Positions 14,428 to 21,922 are shown, counted from the stretch's first letter. The stretch: 21,922 nucleotides of DNA from Bacteroidota bacterium (GCA_947460565.1 CANHJJ010000006.1:1-21922), one strand, 5' to 3'. Made by a program: numbers and translations. The notes: generated by a model not told the origin, from the sequence alone.

Positions 14428-16218
14428 TATATTAAAGCCAACATTTATTTGATTCGAGGTATTTACATAGTAATTTTTATGGCGAATGCGTTTTATGCAT
14501 TGGCTCAAAATGCAATTAAATTGAATCTTGAACTAAAAAGTGGAGATAAAAAGGCTTTTAATAATATAGTATTTAAACCTGTATTAACTGATACTTTTCA
14601 ATTATTACAAGAATTGAATCATGTTCTTATTCAACTCAACAAACAATCCTATTTGGCTGCAAATGGAGATTTGTTAAAACTTCAATCAGATTCATTTTTG
14701 CTTCAAATCAATACCGGTAATTCATTTAAAGTCATTTTTGTGAAAAGCGATAATACTGCTGAATGGTTTGCTGATAAAGTGGGTTTTGAACAAATCAATA
14801 AAAGGAAGTTCGATTATAATGATTGGGTTGTTAAACAAGAAAAACTGCTTTCATTGCTTGAAGAAAAGGGATTTCCTTTTGCTCAGATTTTTTTAGATTC
14901 CATTGAAGTGGAAAGTGATTTACTAAAAGCGCATATCAATATTGTCAAAAACAAAATGATTCTATTTGATAGCATTGAAGTGATAGGAAAGGCCAACATC
15001 TCTAAGACTTTTTTGAAAAATTATTTGGGTATTAAACAAGGAGAATTATACAATGAAAAATTAATAAAAAATGCTAACCAAAGGTTGTATGAATTGGCTT
15101 ATATAAAGGTGCTGAAAAGTCCTGCGATTTACTTTTATGGTAACAAGGCAAGACCCTTATTATATCTTGATAATAAGAAAGCCAGTTCCGCTGATGGGAT
15201 CATTGGTATTGCGCCAAATAGTTCTCAGAATAACAAATTAGTTTTGACAGGTGATTTTAATTTAAAACTCCAAAATATTTTAGGAAGTGGTAAAAGTTTT
15301 GATTTGAGTTATAGAAGTTTTTTAGGTAACTCCCAAGATCTAAATTTAAAGTTTAATTATCCATATTTCTTGGGTACTAAATTGGGATTGGATTATGGTT
15401 TGAAAATCTTAAAATATGATTCCGCATTTGTAAATGTTCAAAATGATTTTGCTCTGCAATACCGATTTATAGGGAACGATTATGTAAAAGTATACTACAG
15501 TCTTCAACAATCAACTTTACTATCAGTTGATACTTTGAATATTAAAAATAATAGGCAGTTGCCTAGTGTTAACGATATTCAATCTGACTTTTATGGAATA
15601 GCTGTTCGTAAGTCTAAATTGGATTATTTCATCAACCCCAAAAAGGGTTATGCTTTTGATATTGATTTTGCAGCAGGCACGAAAAATATCATTCGGAACA
15701 GTACTATAAACATACTTAGAGTGACCGATAATCAAGGAAATGCATATAATCTATATGACTCAATTAAATTAAATGTTTTTCAAATTAGATGTATTGCCAG
15801 TGTCGAAAAGTATTTTCAATTGTTTTCAAACAATGTACTTAAAACATCCTTTAATACAGGGTATTTGCAATCTTCAAACATTTTTTTTAATGAACTTTTT
15901 CGCATTGGTGGATTAAAAACACTAAGAGGTTTTGATGAACAAAGTATTTTTGCAAGCCAATATGGAATTCTAAATATAGAATGGCGATACCTTGTCCAGC
16001 AGAACTCCAACTTTGTTTTATTTTGGAATGGTGCTTGGTATAAAAATGAAGGACGAAAGCCAACAATTTCTGATACACCTTGGGGAGCAGGTGTTGGTTT
16101 AAATATTGAAACAGGATCAGGTATATTCTCTTTGTATTATGCAACAGGAAAACAATTTGAAAATCCATTAGAGTTTCGCACAGCCAAGATACATTTCGGA
16201 TTTATTAATTACTTTTGA
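14416..16218 (+). CDS. Omp85/TamA-like outer-membrane barrel protein with POTRA domains
   Basis: A 600-residue outer-membrane protein. A signal peptide (hydrophobic IYIVIFMANAFYALA, cleaved after ALA near residue 30) is followed by a periplasmic part, about 33-245, with POTRA-like alpha/beta repeats. The clearest POTRA is around 175-235 (ILFDSIEVIGKANIS, GELYNEKLIKNANQRLYEL). The C-terminal half is a beta barrel (bacterial surface antigen domain) with the Omp85 loop motif R504-G505-F506 and a terminal aromatic F. Size and probable three-POTRA layout resemble TamA (577 aa) more than BamA, so a role in inserting or exporting outer-membrane proteins is likely. The start is uncertain: TTG 14416 gives a long basic n-region, TTG 14449 a standard 19-residue signal peptide; no ATG fits. 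The next gene starts 7 bases after the stop, so it heads the DUF4271-hemD operon. Confidence 0.85.
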   Translation: MRSKYIKANIYLIRGIYIVIFMANAFYALAQNAIKLNLELKSGDKKAFNNIVFKPVLTDTFQLLQELNHVLIQLNKQSYLAANGDLLKLQSDSFLLQINTGNSFKVIFVKSDNTAEWFADKVGFEQINKRKFDYNDWVVKQEKLLSLLEEKGFPFAQIFLDSIEVESDLLKAHINIVKNKMILFDSIEVIGKANISKTFLKNYLGIKQGELYNEKLIKNANQRLYELAYIKVLKSPAIYFYGNKARPLLYLDNKKASSADGIIGIAPNSSQNNKLVLTGDFNLKLQNILGSGKSFDLSYRSFLGNSQDLNLKFNYPYFLGTKLGLDYGLKILKYDSAFVNVQNDFALQYRFIGNDYVKVYYSLQQSTLLSVDTLNIKNNRQLPSVNDIQSDFYGIAVRKSKLDYFINPKKGYAFDIDFAAGTKNIIRNSTINILRVTDNQGNAYNLYDSIKLNVFQIRCIASVEKYFQLFSNNVLKTSFNTGYLQSSNIFFNELFRIGGLKTLRGFDEQSIFASQYGILNIEWRYLVQQNSNFVLFWNGAWYKNEGRKPTISDTPWGAGVGLNIETGSGIFSLYYATGKQFENPLEFRTAKIHFGFINYF

Positions 16219-16225
16219 AAAGTTT

Positions 16226-17161
16226 TTGAATCGACTATTATACATATCTATTACGATAGTTTGCCTTTGTTTGCAGACCATTTTTGCTTTTGGACAGGAT
16301 TCCTTGGGCAATAATATCCAAATTCAAGATTCTTTGGTTTCGGATAATGCTAATTTTAGTTTGTTGGACACCCTGCTAAATCCGCAACAAGTAAGACAAC
16401 TTTTTATGCCTTATGAAAGCATAGGGAATAATGGAAATGTAAATGTTGCTTTTCAGCTTCAAGTTTCAAGAAATACGCCCAATTTAAAGCAAATAAAAAA
16501 ACACCCTAACAATGATAAAAGGGCATATTTTATCTCTTTACTAGTTGTAGTTATTCTTATTTCTGTCAACCGATTAACCAACCCCAAGAATTTTACCATT
16601 TTTATTCAATCTGTATTTGATAGTCAGTTAAGCCAAAGGATTTGGAGTGATAGTAAAACGAATTTTTTATCTATCATTATCCAACTATCAATTACATTTA
16701 TTCTAACTTTGTCTATTATCATTGCTTTTTACTTGCAAAGTAGAAGTGAGTTATTGGAATTGAGTTTTTATGGCATTTTGTGGCGCAGCATAATTGTATT
16801 GTTGGGGGTTTATTTAATAAAGTTCATTTTAATATGGATGATAGGGGAGTTATTGAACTTTTCTCACCTCTCACAAGGCTTGATAACAAATACGATCTCA
16901 TTAAACGGTTTTTTAAGTTTGTTGATGCTTCCGTTGAGTATTGTTTATATATATAATTCAGAAACTTTTTTAGGAAACGCCACCTTTTATACCCTAGTAT
17001 CTATTTTTTTTATGGGTGTAATTTACAGAAACCTGCATATGTTTTTTATGGCAATCAGCGCATTACGCTTTCCAATAATCTATTTATTTATATATCTTTG
17101 CGCCCTAGAAATTTTGCCTTGGCTACTGTTGTTTAAAATTTTAGATAATTACTTCGTTTGA
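16226..17161 (+). CDS. DUF4271-type multi-pass membrane protein
   Basis: A 311-residue integral membrane protein. An N-terminal signal sequence (LYISITIVCLCLQTIFAFG, about 4-23) is followed by a hydrophilic, probably periplasmic stretch (24-95). About six hydrophobic helices follow, near 98-116, 144-167, 180-203, 219-240, 249-268 and 277-305. The arrangement and motifs (RAYFISLLVVV, NFSHLSQGLI, FYTLVSIFF near the end) match the DUF4271 family of Bacteroidota, whose function is not established; I assign it from memory of the family. The start is TTG 16226, because the signal sequence follows at once and no ATG occurs upstream of the hydrophilic region. It begins 7 bases after the Omp85-like gene, and its TGA stop overlaps the TTG start of the hemD-like gene in the tetranucleotide TTGA. 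Confidence 0.8.
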   Translation: MNRLLYISITIVCLCLQTIFAFGQDSLGNNIQIQDSLVSDNANFSLLDTLLNPQQVRQLFMPYESIGNNGNVNVAFQLQVSRNTPNLKQIKKHPNNDKRAYFISLLVVVILISVNRLTNPKNFTIFIQSVFDSQLSQRIWSDSKTNFLSIIIQLSITFILTLSIIIAFYLQSRSELLELSFYGILWRSIIVLLGVYLIKFILIWMIGELLNFSHLSQGLITNTISLNGFLSLLMLPLSIVYIYNSETFLGNATFYTLVSIFFMGVIYRNLHMFFMAISALRFPIIYLFIYLCALEILPWLLLFKILDNYFV

Positions 17162-17910
17162 AAAATACCAAAATAAAAAGCATACTCGTTTGCCAACCAA
17201 AACCCGAAAGCGATAAGTCACCTTACTTTGACTTAGCTAAAAAACATGGTTGTAAAATAGACTTTCGTCCATTTATTGAAGTGCAGCCTATACCCAATAA
17301 AGAGTTCAGACAACAAAGGGTAAATATCCTTGATTATACAGCTATTATTTTAAATTCTAGAAATTCCGTTGACAATTTCTTTAGAATGTGTACTGAATTG
17401 AAAATTGAAATGCACCCTGATGTTAAATATTTCTGTGTAAATGAAAGTATCGGTAATTATATTTCAAAGTATATTCAAGTTAGGAAACGTAAGGTTTTTG
17501 TAGGAAAAGGAACCGAGACAGAATTATTCCCCTTGTTTAAAAATCATTCCAAGGATAAGTACCTATTCCCATGCAGTGATTGGCGTAAGCAAGATATTGA
17601 AAAATTCATGAAAAAGAGTAAAATCGTTTTCAAGGAAGCTTTCTTTTACCGCATCGGGTCTAGTAATCTTTCTGATTTGTCGAATGTTAACTACGATATT
17701 ATAGCTTTTTTTAGTCCTGCTGATATCCGTTCTCTCTTCGAAAACTTTCCTGATTTTCTGCAAAATAATACCAAAATTGCAGGCTTTGGAGCCACTACTT
17801 TAAAAGCAATTAAAGACGCCAAACTCACTATAAATATCCAAGCTCCAACTCCTGAAACTCCTTCAATGGTCATGGCACTTGATAGATTTATTGTAGAATT
17901 AAACAAGTAG
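17158..17910 (+). CDS. Uroporphyrinogen-III synthase (HemD) family protein
   Basis: A 250-residue cytoplasmic protein with the two-lobed HemD fold pattern. Lobe 1 runs to about residue 35, with IKSILVCQPKPE and then FRPFIEVQPI. Lobe 2 includes DYTAIILNSRNSVDNFF, YFCVNESIGNYI, and later YDIIAFFSPADIRSLF, IAGFGATTLKAI and the closing APTPETPSMVMALDRFI. The last segment corresponds to the HemD A-x-x-P-T-x-x-x-M motif. True HemD closes hydroxymethylbilane to uroporphyrinogen III. However, no other tetrapyrrole synthesis gene is adjacent, HemD family members diverge strongly in sequence, and this one is fused in translation to a membrane gene and sits before T9SS genes. It may therefore serve another role. 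Start TTG 17158 is shared with the upstream TGA. The symbol hemD is withheld for this reason. Confidence 0.85.
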   Translation: MKNTKIKSILVCQPKPESDKSPYFDLAKKHGCKIDFRPFIEVQPIPNKEFRQQRVNILDYTAIILNSRNSVDNFFRMCTELKIEMHPDVKYFCVNESIGNYISKYIQVRKRKVFVGKGTETELFPLFKNHSKDKYLFPCSDWRKQDIEKFMKKSKIVFKEAFFYRIGSSNLSDLSNVNYDIIAFFSPADIRSLFENFPDFLQNNTKIAGFGATTLKAIKDAKLTINIQAPTPETPSMVMALDRFIVELNK

Positions 17911-17957
17911 GCCACACTTATTTAGTATCTGTTCCGTTTTACTGTTGGTTTCTGATT

Positions 17958-17988
17958 TTTGCATTATTCAATTAAATGTGTATTATTG
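17958..17988 (+). promoter_or_regulatory. Putative promoter of porP/sprF
   Basis: TTTG (17958-17961) as a -33 box, a spacer of exactly 19 nt, and TATTATTG (17981-17988) as a -7 box with one mismatch to TAnnTTTG. Transcription would start near 17995, about 22 nt before ATG 18017. No terminator is visible after the HemD gene, so read-through from upstream is also possible. Confidence 0.5.
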
Positions 17989-18016
17989 AAACCGAAAGTA
18001 ATTAAACCGATAGCTA

Positions 18017-19030
18017 ATGATTAGAAAATTTACTTATATTTTTGTGTTTACACTCGCATTCATTGTTGGTCATAAAACCTTTGCCCAGCAAGATGCTCAA
18101 TATAGTCAGTTTATGTTTAATAGACTTTCATATAATCCAGCATTTGCGGGTAGTTCAGACAAAATCTGTGCTACTTTGTTAGGTCGTAATCAATGGAATC
18201 AATTTGGAGGTGGTAATGTAACATCAGATCTAGGTTCGGTTGCTAGAGGTAATTCACCAACAACCATTCTTGCAAATATACATGCGCCTATTGGACGTTT
18301 TGGTTTAGGTGCAAATTTCAATTCTGATGAATTAGGTCAAAGTAAAATTGTTACAGCAAACGCTACCTTGGCATATAAACAACCTATTGGTAGCAATGGT
18401 GGTGTTTTAGCAGGTGGTTTAGGAATAGGTTTTGTTCAAGAAGGAATAGATGGTTCGAAACTTAAAGCAATAGATCAAAACGACCCGAAAATTCCTCAAG
18501 GAAATATTACAAGCCTAGGATTAGATTTAAATTTCGGATTGTATTATACCCAACAAAACCTGTCGGTTTTCAATAATTTTTATGCAGGTATTTCCTCAAC
18601 GCATTTAAACACCCCTAAGTTGGAAATGAGGGATGCAAATGACAGAGGTTTTACTTCACAATATGTTAGACATTATTATTTTATTACAGGTGCCGAATAT
18701 GAATTGAATAGCGCATTTACATTAAATCCAAACATCATGGTTAAATCTGATTTAGTAAAAACTACTACAGATATCAACGCAACTTTGATATGGAATCAAA
18801 ATATCCGCGGAGGATTAAGTTATAGAACTTTTAATGACTTGGTAGTTATGGCGGGTTATGAATTTCCATTCGGTCTAAATTTTGGTTACTCGTATGATTT
18901 GACTTTAGGTAAAATATTGAATTATAGTACTGGAACCCATGAGATTATGTTGAGATATTGTTTTGGGGTTAAAATTCCGCCTAAGAGAGAAAAAGTTCCA
19001 ATACCAAGATTAACACCAAGATTTTTATAA
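18017..19030 (+). CDS. porP: Type IX secretion system membrane protein PorP/SprF
   Basis: A 337-residue outer-membrane beta-barrel protein. The signal peptide (hydrophobic IFVFTLAFIVG, cleavage near FAQ at 22-24) is followed by the family hallmark QDAQYSQFMFNRLSYNPAF. Repeated amphipathic strands with G-x-G-x-N/F patterns follow (GLGANFNSDELGQ, FYAGISSTHLN, PNIMVKSDL, GLSYRTFNDLVVMAGYEF). PorP/SprF proteins are tied to type IX secretion and, for SprF, to secretion of the adhesin SprB. The C terminus continues past the last strand (RYCFGVKI) with a short proline- and arginine-rich tail ending TPRFL, as in the PorP encoded beside gldK in many genomes; it could face the periplasm. Position directly before gldK-gldL-gldM supports the assignment. 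Confidence 0.93.
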   Translation: MIRKFTYIFVFTLAFIVGHKTFAQQDAQYSQFMFNRLSYNPAFAGSSDKICATLLGRNQWNQFGGGNVTSDLGSVARGNSPTTILANIHAPIGRFGLGANFNSDELGQSKIVTANATLAYKQPIGSNGGVLAGGLGIGFVQEGIDGSKLKAIDQNDPKIPQGNITSLGLDLNFGLYYTQQNLSVFNNFYAGISSTHLNTPKLEMRDANDRGFTSQYVRHYYFITGAEYELNSAFTLNPNIMVKSDLVKTTTDINATLIWNQNIRGGLSYRTFNDLVVMAGYEFPFGLNFGYSYDLTLGKILNYSTGTHEIMLRYCFGVKIPPKREKVPIPRLTPRFL

Positions 19031-19082
19031 AATTTTAATGATTAATAATAAATTAATTAAAATAGTCGTTATAGTTTAAATG

Positions 19083-19120
19083 AAGCAAATTTGCTTTTTA
19101 TAATACAATTGCTATTTTTG
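19083..19120 (+). promoter_or_regulatory. Consensus promoter of the gldKLM operon, with palindrome
   Basis: TTTG (19090-19093), a 19-nt spacer and TATTTTTG (19113-19120) match the Bacteroidota promoter consensus at every defined base. Transcription would begin near 19127, about 25 nt before the gldK ATG. The -33 box lies inside the perfect 14-bp palindrome AAGCAAATTTGCTT (19083-19096), a possible operator. The rest of the 121-base gap is AT-rich, with a weak ATTTTAAT/ATTAAAAT inverted repeat (19032-19063). Confidence 0.75.
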
Positions 19121-19151
19121 CTTTTTAACAAATCAATTATATAACCGTAAA

Positions 19152-20441
19152 ATGAAGCACATCAAATGGTTTTTATTCCTCTTTATTGCTGGCGCAGTGG
19201 CAAGTTGCGGACTTAGTAGCGATAGAGGAGAATTGGTAGGGTCTCTAGGGCGCAAAGCCTGGTTTCACCCACAACCTTACGGAACAGTTTATGTTCCAAC
19301 AGGCTCTTTCCATATTGGTTCTAATGAACAAGACGTACCTATGTCAATGATTGCTCCAAACAAGCAAGTTACCATAAGTGCCTTCTATATGGACGAAACT
19401 GAAATTACAAATAATGAATACCGTCAATTTGTTGATGCTGTTTATGACTCAATCGTTCGCGAAAAATTAGGAGAGAAATTCTTTCTTACTTTCGAAGAAC
19501 CAATTGGCGATGCCGATCACGGATTGAACTATCGTCAAAAAATTGATCCAGAAGAAGATTTGAAAGGTAATGAAGATATCAAAGATCTTAATTATAAAGG
19601 CGATGAAATCTATTATCGTACGGTACAGATCGATGTGCGTAAATTAAAATACCGTTACGAATACATCGATTTGAGAGCTGCTGCTCAATATAGCAAACAA
19701 GCAGGATATAAGAGAAATCGTGGTGAGTTTAAACACAAAGAAGAAGTTGATATTTATCCGGATACTTTGGTTTTCATGCGTGATTACACCTACTCATACA
19801 ATGAACCAATTGCTACAGTATATTTCTGGCATCCAAAGTACGATGATTATCCTGTAGTTGGAGTAAATTGGAAACAAGCAAATGGTTTTTCGCATTGGAG
19901 AACAATTCACTTAAATTCTTTCTATGCTGAGAACGAGGAAAACACAGTTACTGCCTTCCGTTTGCCAACAGAATATGAGTGGGAATATGCTGCTCGCGGT
20001 GGAAGAGATCAAAACTTATACCCTTGGGGTAACTACTATACACGTAATGCTAAAGGTTGTGCATTGGCTAACTTTAAGCCTAACAGAGGAGATTACGCTA
20101 ATGATGGTGGGCATTATCCAATTCGCGTGGCTTCTTATTTCCCTAATGATTATGGTTTGTATGATATGAGTGGTAATGTAGCTGAATGGACTCGCTCAGC
20201 TTATGCTGAAGGTGCGAATTTGTTTTCACATGACAACAATCCTGATTTCCAATATGATGCCAAAGAGGAAGATCCAGAAACATTAAAACGTAAAACCATT
20301 CGCGGTGGATCTTGGAAAGATATTGCACATTACATCCAGTGTGGATCTCGAACTTATGAATACCAAGATAGCGCTAATTCATATACAGGTTTCCGTTGTG
20401 TGATGAGCTATATTGGACGTTCGAACAAAGACAAAAGATAA
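19152..20441 (+). CDS. gldK: Gliding motility / type IX secretion lipoprotein GldK (PorK)
   Basis: A 429-residue lipoprotein. The signal peptide ends VASC with Cys19 lipidated. The rest is a formylglycine-generating-enzyme (FGE-sulfatase) fold: first lobe VPTGSFHIGS to DETEITNNEYRQFV (about 48-95), then an insertion rich in D, E and Y (about 110-215), then the second lobe from VVGVNWKQANGFSHW through RLPTEYEWEYAARGG, YPWG, LYDMSGNVAEWTRS, IRGGSW and the closing TGFRCVMS. FGE's paired catalytic cysteines are not apparent, as in GldK/PorK, where the fold is structural. With GldN it forms the periplasmic ring attached to the outer membrane in the type IX machine. First gene of the gldK-L-M run, with its own consensus promoter; gldL follows after 52 bases. 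Confidence 0.96.
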   Translation: MKHIKWFLFLFIAGAVASCGLSSDRGELVGSLGRKAWFHPQPYGTVYVPTGSFHIGSNEQDVPMSMIAPNKQVTISAFYMDETEITNNEYRQFVDAVYDSIVREKLGEKFFLTFEEPIGDADHGLNYRQKIDPEEDLKGNEDIKDLNYKGDEIYYRTVQIDVRKLKYRYEYIDLRAAAQYSKQAGYKRNRGEFKHKEEVDIYPDTLVFMRDYTYSYNEPIATVYFWHPKYDDYPVVGVNWKQANGFSHWRTIHLNSFYAENEENTVTAFRLPTEYEWEYAARGGRDQNLYPWGNYYTRNAKGCALANFKPNRGDYANDGGHYPIRVASYFPNDYGLYDMSGNVAEWTRSAYAEGANLFSHDNNPDFQYDAKEEDPETLKRKTIRGGSWKDIAHYIQCGSRTYEYQDSANSYTGFRCVMSYIGRSNKDKR

Positions 20442-20493
20442 ATAATCAATCAAAAATAATTTACTAACTTAAAATTTAAAAAAAAACAGAAAA

Positions 20494-21294
20494 ATGGGTA
20501 ACAGTTTCTTAGAAAGCAAAGGTTTCAAGTCTTTCATGGCAAAGGCTTATGGTATTGGTGCAGCGGTAGTAATCGTTGGAGCTTTGTTTAAAATTCTACA
20601 CTGGAAAGGTGCAGACGTGATGTTGATGGTTGGTTTATTAACTGAAGCTGCCATTTTCTTTGTATCGGCATTTGAGCCACCTCATCAAGAGCCAGACTGG
20701 ACATTGGTTTATCCTGAGTTAGCTGGTTTAGAATCAAAAGATCCTAAGAAAAATAAAGATACAGGCAGTCTTTCTCAAAAATTAGACAAAATGTTGGAAG
20801 ACGCTAAAGTAGGTCCAGATTTAATCAACAGTTTGGGTAACGGCATTCGTGCTTTAAACGATAATGTAGGTGGTTTGAAAGATTTGTCTTCTGCTGCTGT
20901 TGCAACTGAAAACTACACCAAAAGTGTTTCTCAAGCTGCTAATTCATTAAATGGTGTTAACACTGCTTACAGCAAAGCTGTTGAGGCTATGAATGGTATC
21001 GTTTCAGCCTCTGAAGGTTCAAAGGATTATGGAATGCAAATCGAAAGAATGACTAAAAATCTTTCTTCATTAAATTCAGTTTATGAATTAGAGATTGCTG
21101 AGTCAAACAACCATTTGAAATCAATTAACGAATTTGTAGGTGGATTATCTAAAACAGTTAATACACTTAGCGAAACCAACAAAAATGCTGAAATATTCAA
21201 AGTTGAAATGGATAAGTTATCTAAAAACTTGTCATCATTAAACAATGTATACGGCAATATGTTGTCTGCTATGACTGTTCGTGGCAATAATTAA
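20494..21294 (+). CDS. gldL: Gliding motor protein GldL (PorL)
   Basis: A 266-residue inner-membrane protein, the stator-type ring of the T9SS and gliding motor driven by the proton motive force. Two helices are clear: about 14-35 (MAKAYGIGAAVVIVGALFKI) and 41-60 (DVMLMVGLLTEAAIFFVSAF). The buried glutamate E51 in GLLTEAAIFF is the conserved helix-2 acid implicated in energy coupling. The FKILHWKGA loop and FEPPHQEPDWTLVYPEL after helix 2 are GldL signatures. The cytoplasmic remainder (about 80-266) is coiled-coil-like, with two near copies of a module, MTKNLSSLNSVYELE near 188 and LSKNLSSLNNVYGNM near 243. Start ATG 20494 follows an A-rich leader typical of Bacteroidota. gldM begins 40 bases later. 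Confidence 0.96.
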   Translation: MGNSFLESKGFKSFMAKAYGIGAAVVIVGALFKILHWKGADVMLMVGLLTEAAIFFVSAFEPPHQEPDWTLVYPELAGLESKDPKKNKDTGSLSQKLDKMLEDAKVGPDLINSLGNGIRALNDNVGGLKDLSSAAVATENYTKSVSQAANSLNGVNTAYSKAVEAMNGIVSASEGSKDYGMQIERMTKNLSSLNSVYELEIAESNNHLKSINEFVGGLSKTVNTLSETNKNAEIFKVEMDKLSKNLSSLNNVYGNMLSAMTVRGNN

Positions 21295-21334
21295 TTTCAA
21301 AATTCGTTTTACAATTTAATAAATACAGAAAGTA

Positions 21335-21922
21335 ATGTCAGGTGGAAAAGTAACGGTAAGACAAAAGATGATTAACATGATGTATTTGGTACTAACAGCT
21401 TTGTTAGCATTGAATGTGTCAGCTGAGATTCTGAAAGCATTCCATTTAGTGGAAGTGAGTATGGAGAAAGCGGGTTTAAACATCGATAAGAAAAACGAGT
21501 CGATTTTGAAATCGATTGATAAATATGTAGATAACAATCCTTCAGATGTAAAAGGTAAAGATGCTAAAGTTAAGTCAGACCAAGTGGATAAAATTGCGAA
21601 AGAAGCTTTGACCTATATTAAAGCATTAAAAGATGAGCTTATTGCTGGTGCAGGTGGACGTAAGGAAGGCGAAGATGGAAAACCGAATCCTGAAGGTGAA
21701 ATTTCTGAGGCAAGTAATATCGAAAAGCATGCTAACCTTTTAATTGTGCAAGGAAAAGGTAAAGAATTGAAGTCTAAAATTAATGAGTGGAGAAACTCAA
21801 TGATTAATATATTACCTGATGCTGATAGAGCAAATGTAAAAAGTGATTTGATAGCTGAAGATGATAAAAAAACAGGTGAATCATGGGAAGGTGAAATGTT
21901 CGAACATTCGCCCGTTGCTGCG
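21335..21922 (+). CDS. gldM: Gliding motor protein GldM (PorM), N-terminal part
   Basis: The first 196 codons of GldM, open to the window end. The start MSGGKVTVRQKMINMMYLV is the standard GldM beginning: a short cytoplasmic tail with R9, one transmembrane helix (about 12-30, MMYLVLTALLALNVSAEIL), then the periplasmic first domain (KAFHLVEVSMEKAG onward, helical). GldM spans the periplasm from the GldL ring toward the GldK/GldN ring; R9 is the residue believed to face the GldL helix-2 glutamate. ATG 21335 is preceded by AGTA. The full protein is usually about 500-520 residues, so roughly 320 residues lie beyond the window, probably followed by gldN. Confidence 0.95.
   Translation, partial: MSGGKVTVRQKMINMMYLVLTALLALNVSAEILKAFHLVEVSMEKAGLNIDKKNESILKSIDKYVDNNPSDVKGKDAKVKSDQVDKIAKEALTYIKALKDELIAGAGGRKEGEDGKPNPEGEISEASNIEKHANLLIVQGKGKELKSKINEWRNSMINILPDADRANVKSDLIAEDDKKTGESWEGEMFEHSPVAA

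Noticed and set aside
17947..17993. GGTTTC/GAAACC inverted repeat in the HemD-porP gap
   Set aside because: Only 6 bp with a 35-nt loop and no T tract; expected by chance in a gap of this size.

Overview
The window is AT-rich and reads as a chromosomal segment of a Bacteroidota bacterium. The evidence is a type IX secretion / gliding motor cluster (porP/sprF, gldK, gldL, gldM) at the right end, two LruC-domain lipoproteins, a LytTR response regulator, and promoters of the Bacteroidota form (TTTG, about 19 nt, TAnnTTTG). The order or family cannot be fixed by eye; a free-living Sphingobacteriales, Chitinophagales or Cytophagales-like lineage is plausible. There are no tRNA or rRNA genes, insertion sequences, phage genes or CRISPR arrays.

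Layout. Positions 1-1907: a 13-codon gene tail, a Nif3-like dinuclear metal protein and a coiled-coil C4 zinc-ribbon protein, closed by a perfect 19-bp-stem terminator. 2073-7801: two full-length paralogous LruC lipoproteins on either side of an exported TPR-type protein. 7881-9428: lysyl-tRNA synthetase. 9556-10317: a LytTR response regulator with no histidine kinase beside it. 10359-12330 (minus strand): a SAM-dependent methyltransferase and ribonuclease Z, separated by a degenerate 7-bp repeat patch. 12455-13216: a short-chain dehydrogenase, convergent with hemW (13259-14386, minus).

The region 14416-21922 all reads rightward: an Omp85/TamA-like outer-membrane protein, a DUF4271-type multi-pass membrane protein, a HemD-family protein, porP/sprF, gldK, gldL and the first 196 codons of gldM. 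The Omp85, DUF4271 and HemD genes are packed with 7-nt spacing and a 4-nt TTGA overlap. PorP, GldK, GldL and GldM are the outer-membrane adaptor, the periplasmic ring lipoprotein and the two inner-membrane motor proteins of the type IX machine. GldN would be expected just past the right edge.

No wholly new system is evident. The most interesting points are: (1) the stop/start fusion of DUF4271 and HemD directly ahead of the T9SS genes; (2) four adjacent genes that appear to start with TTG; (3) a textbook promoter before gldK whose -33 box lies inside a perfect 14-bp palindrome; (4) quasi-palindromic, overlapping divergent -7 elements between rnz and the dehydrogenase; (5) the LruC-TPR-LruC arrangement; and (6) the heptamer repeat patch. 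Identity and domain calls come from reading motifs, not from database searches.
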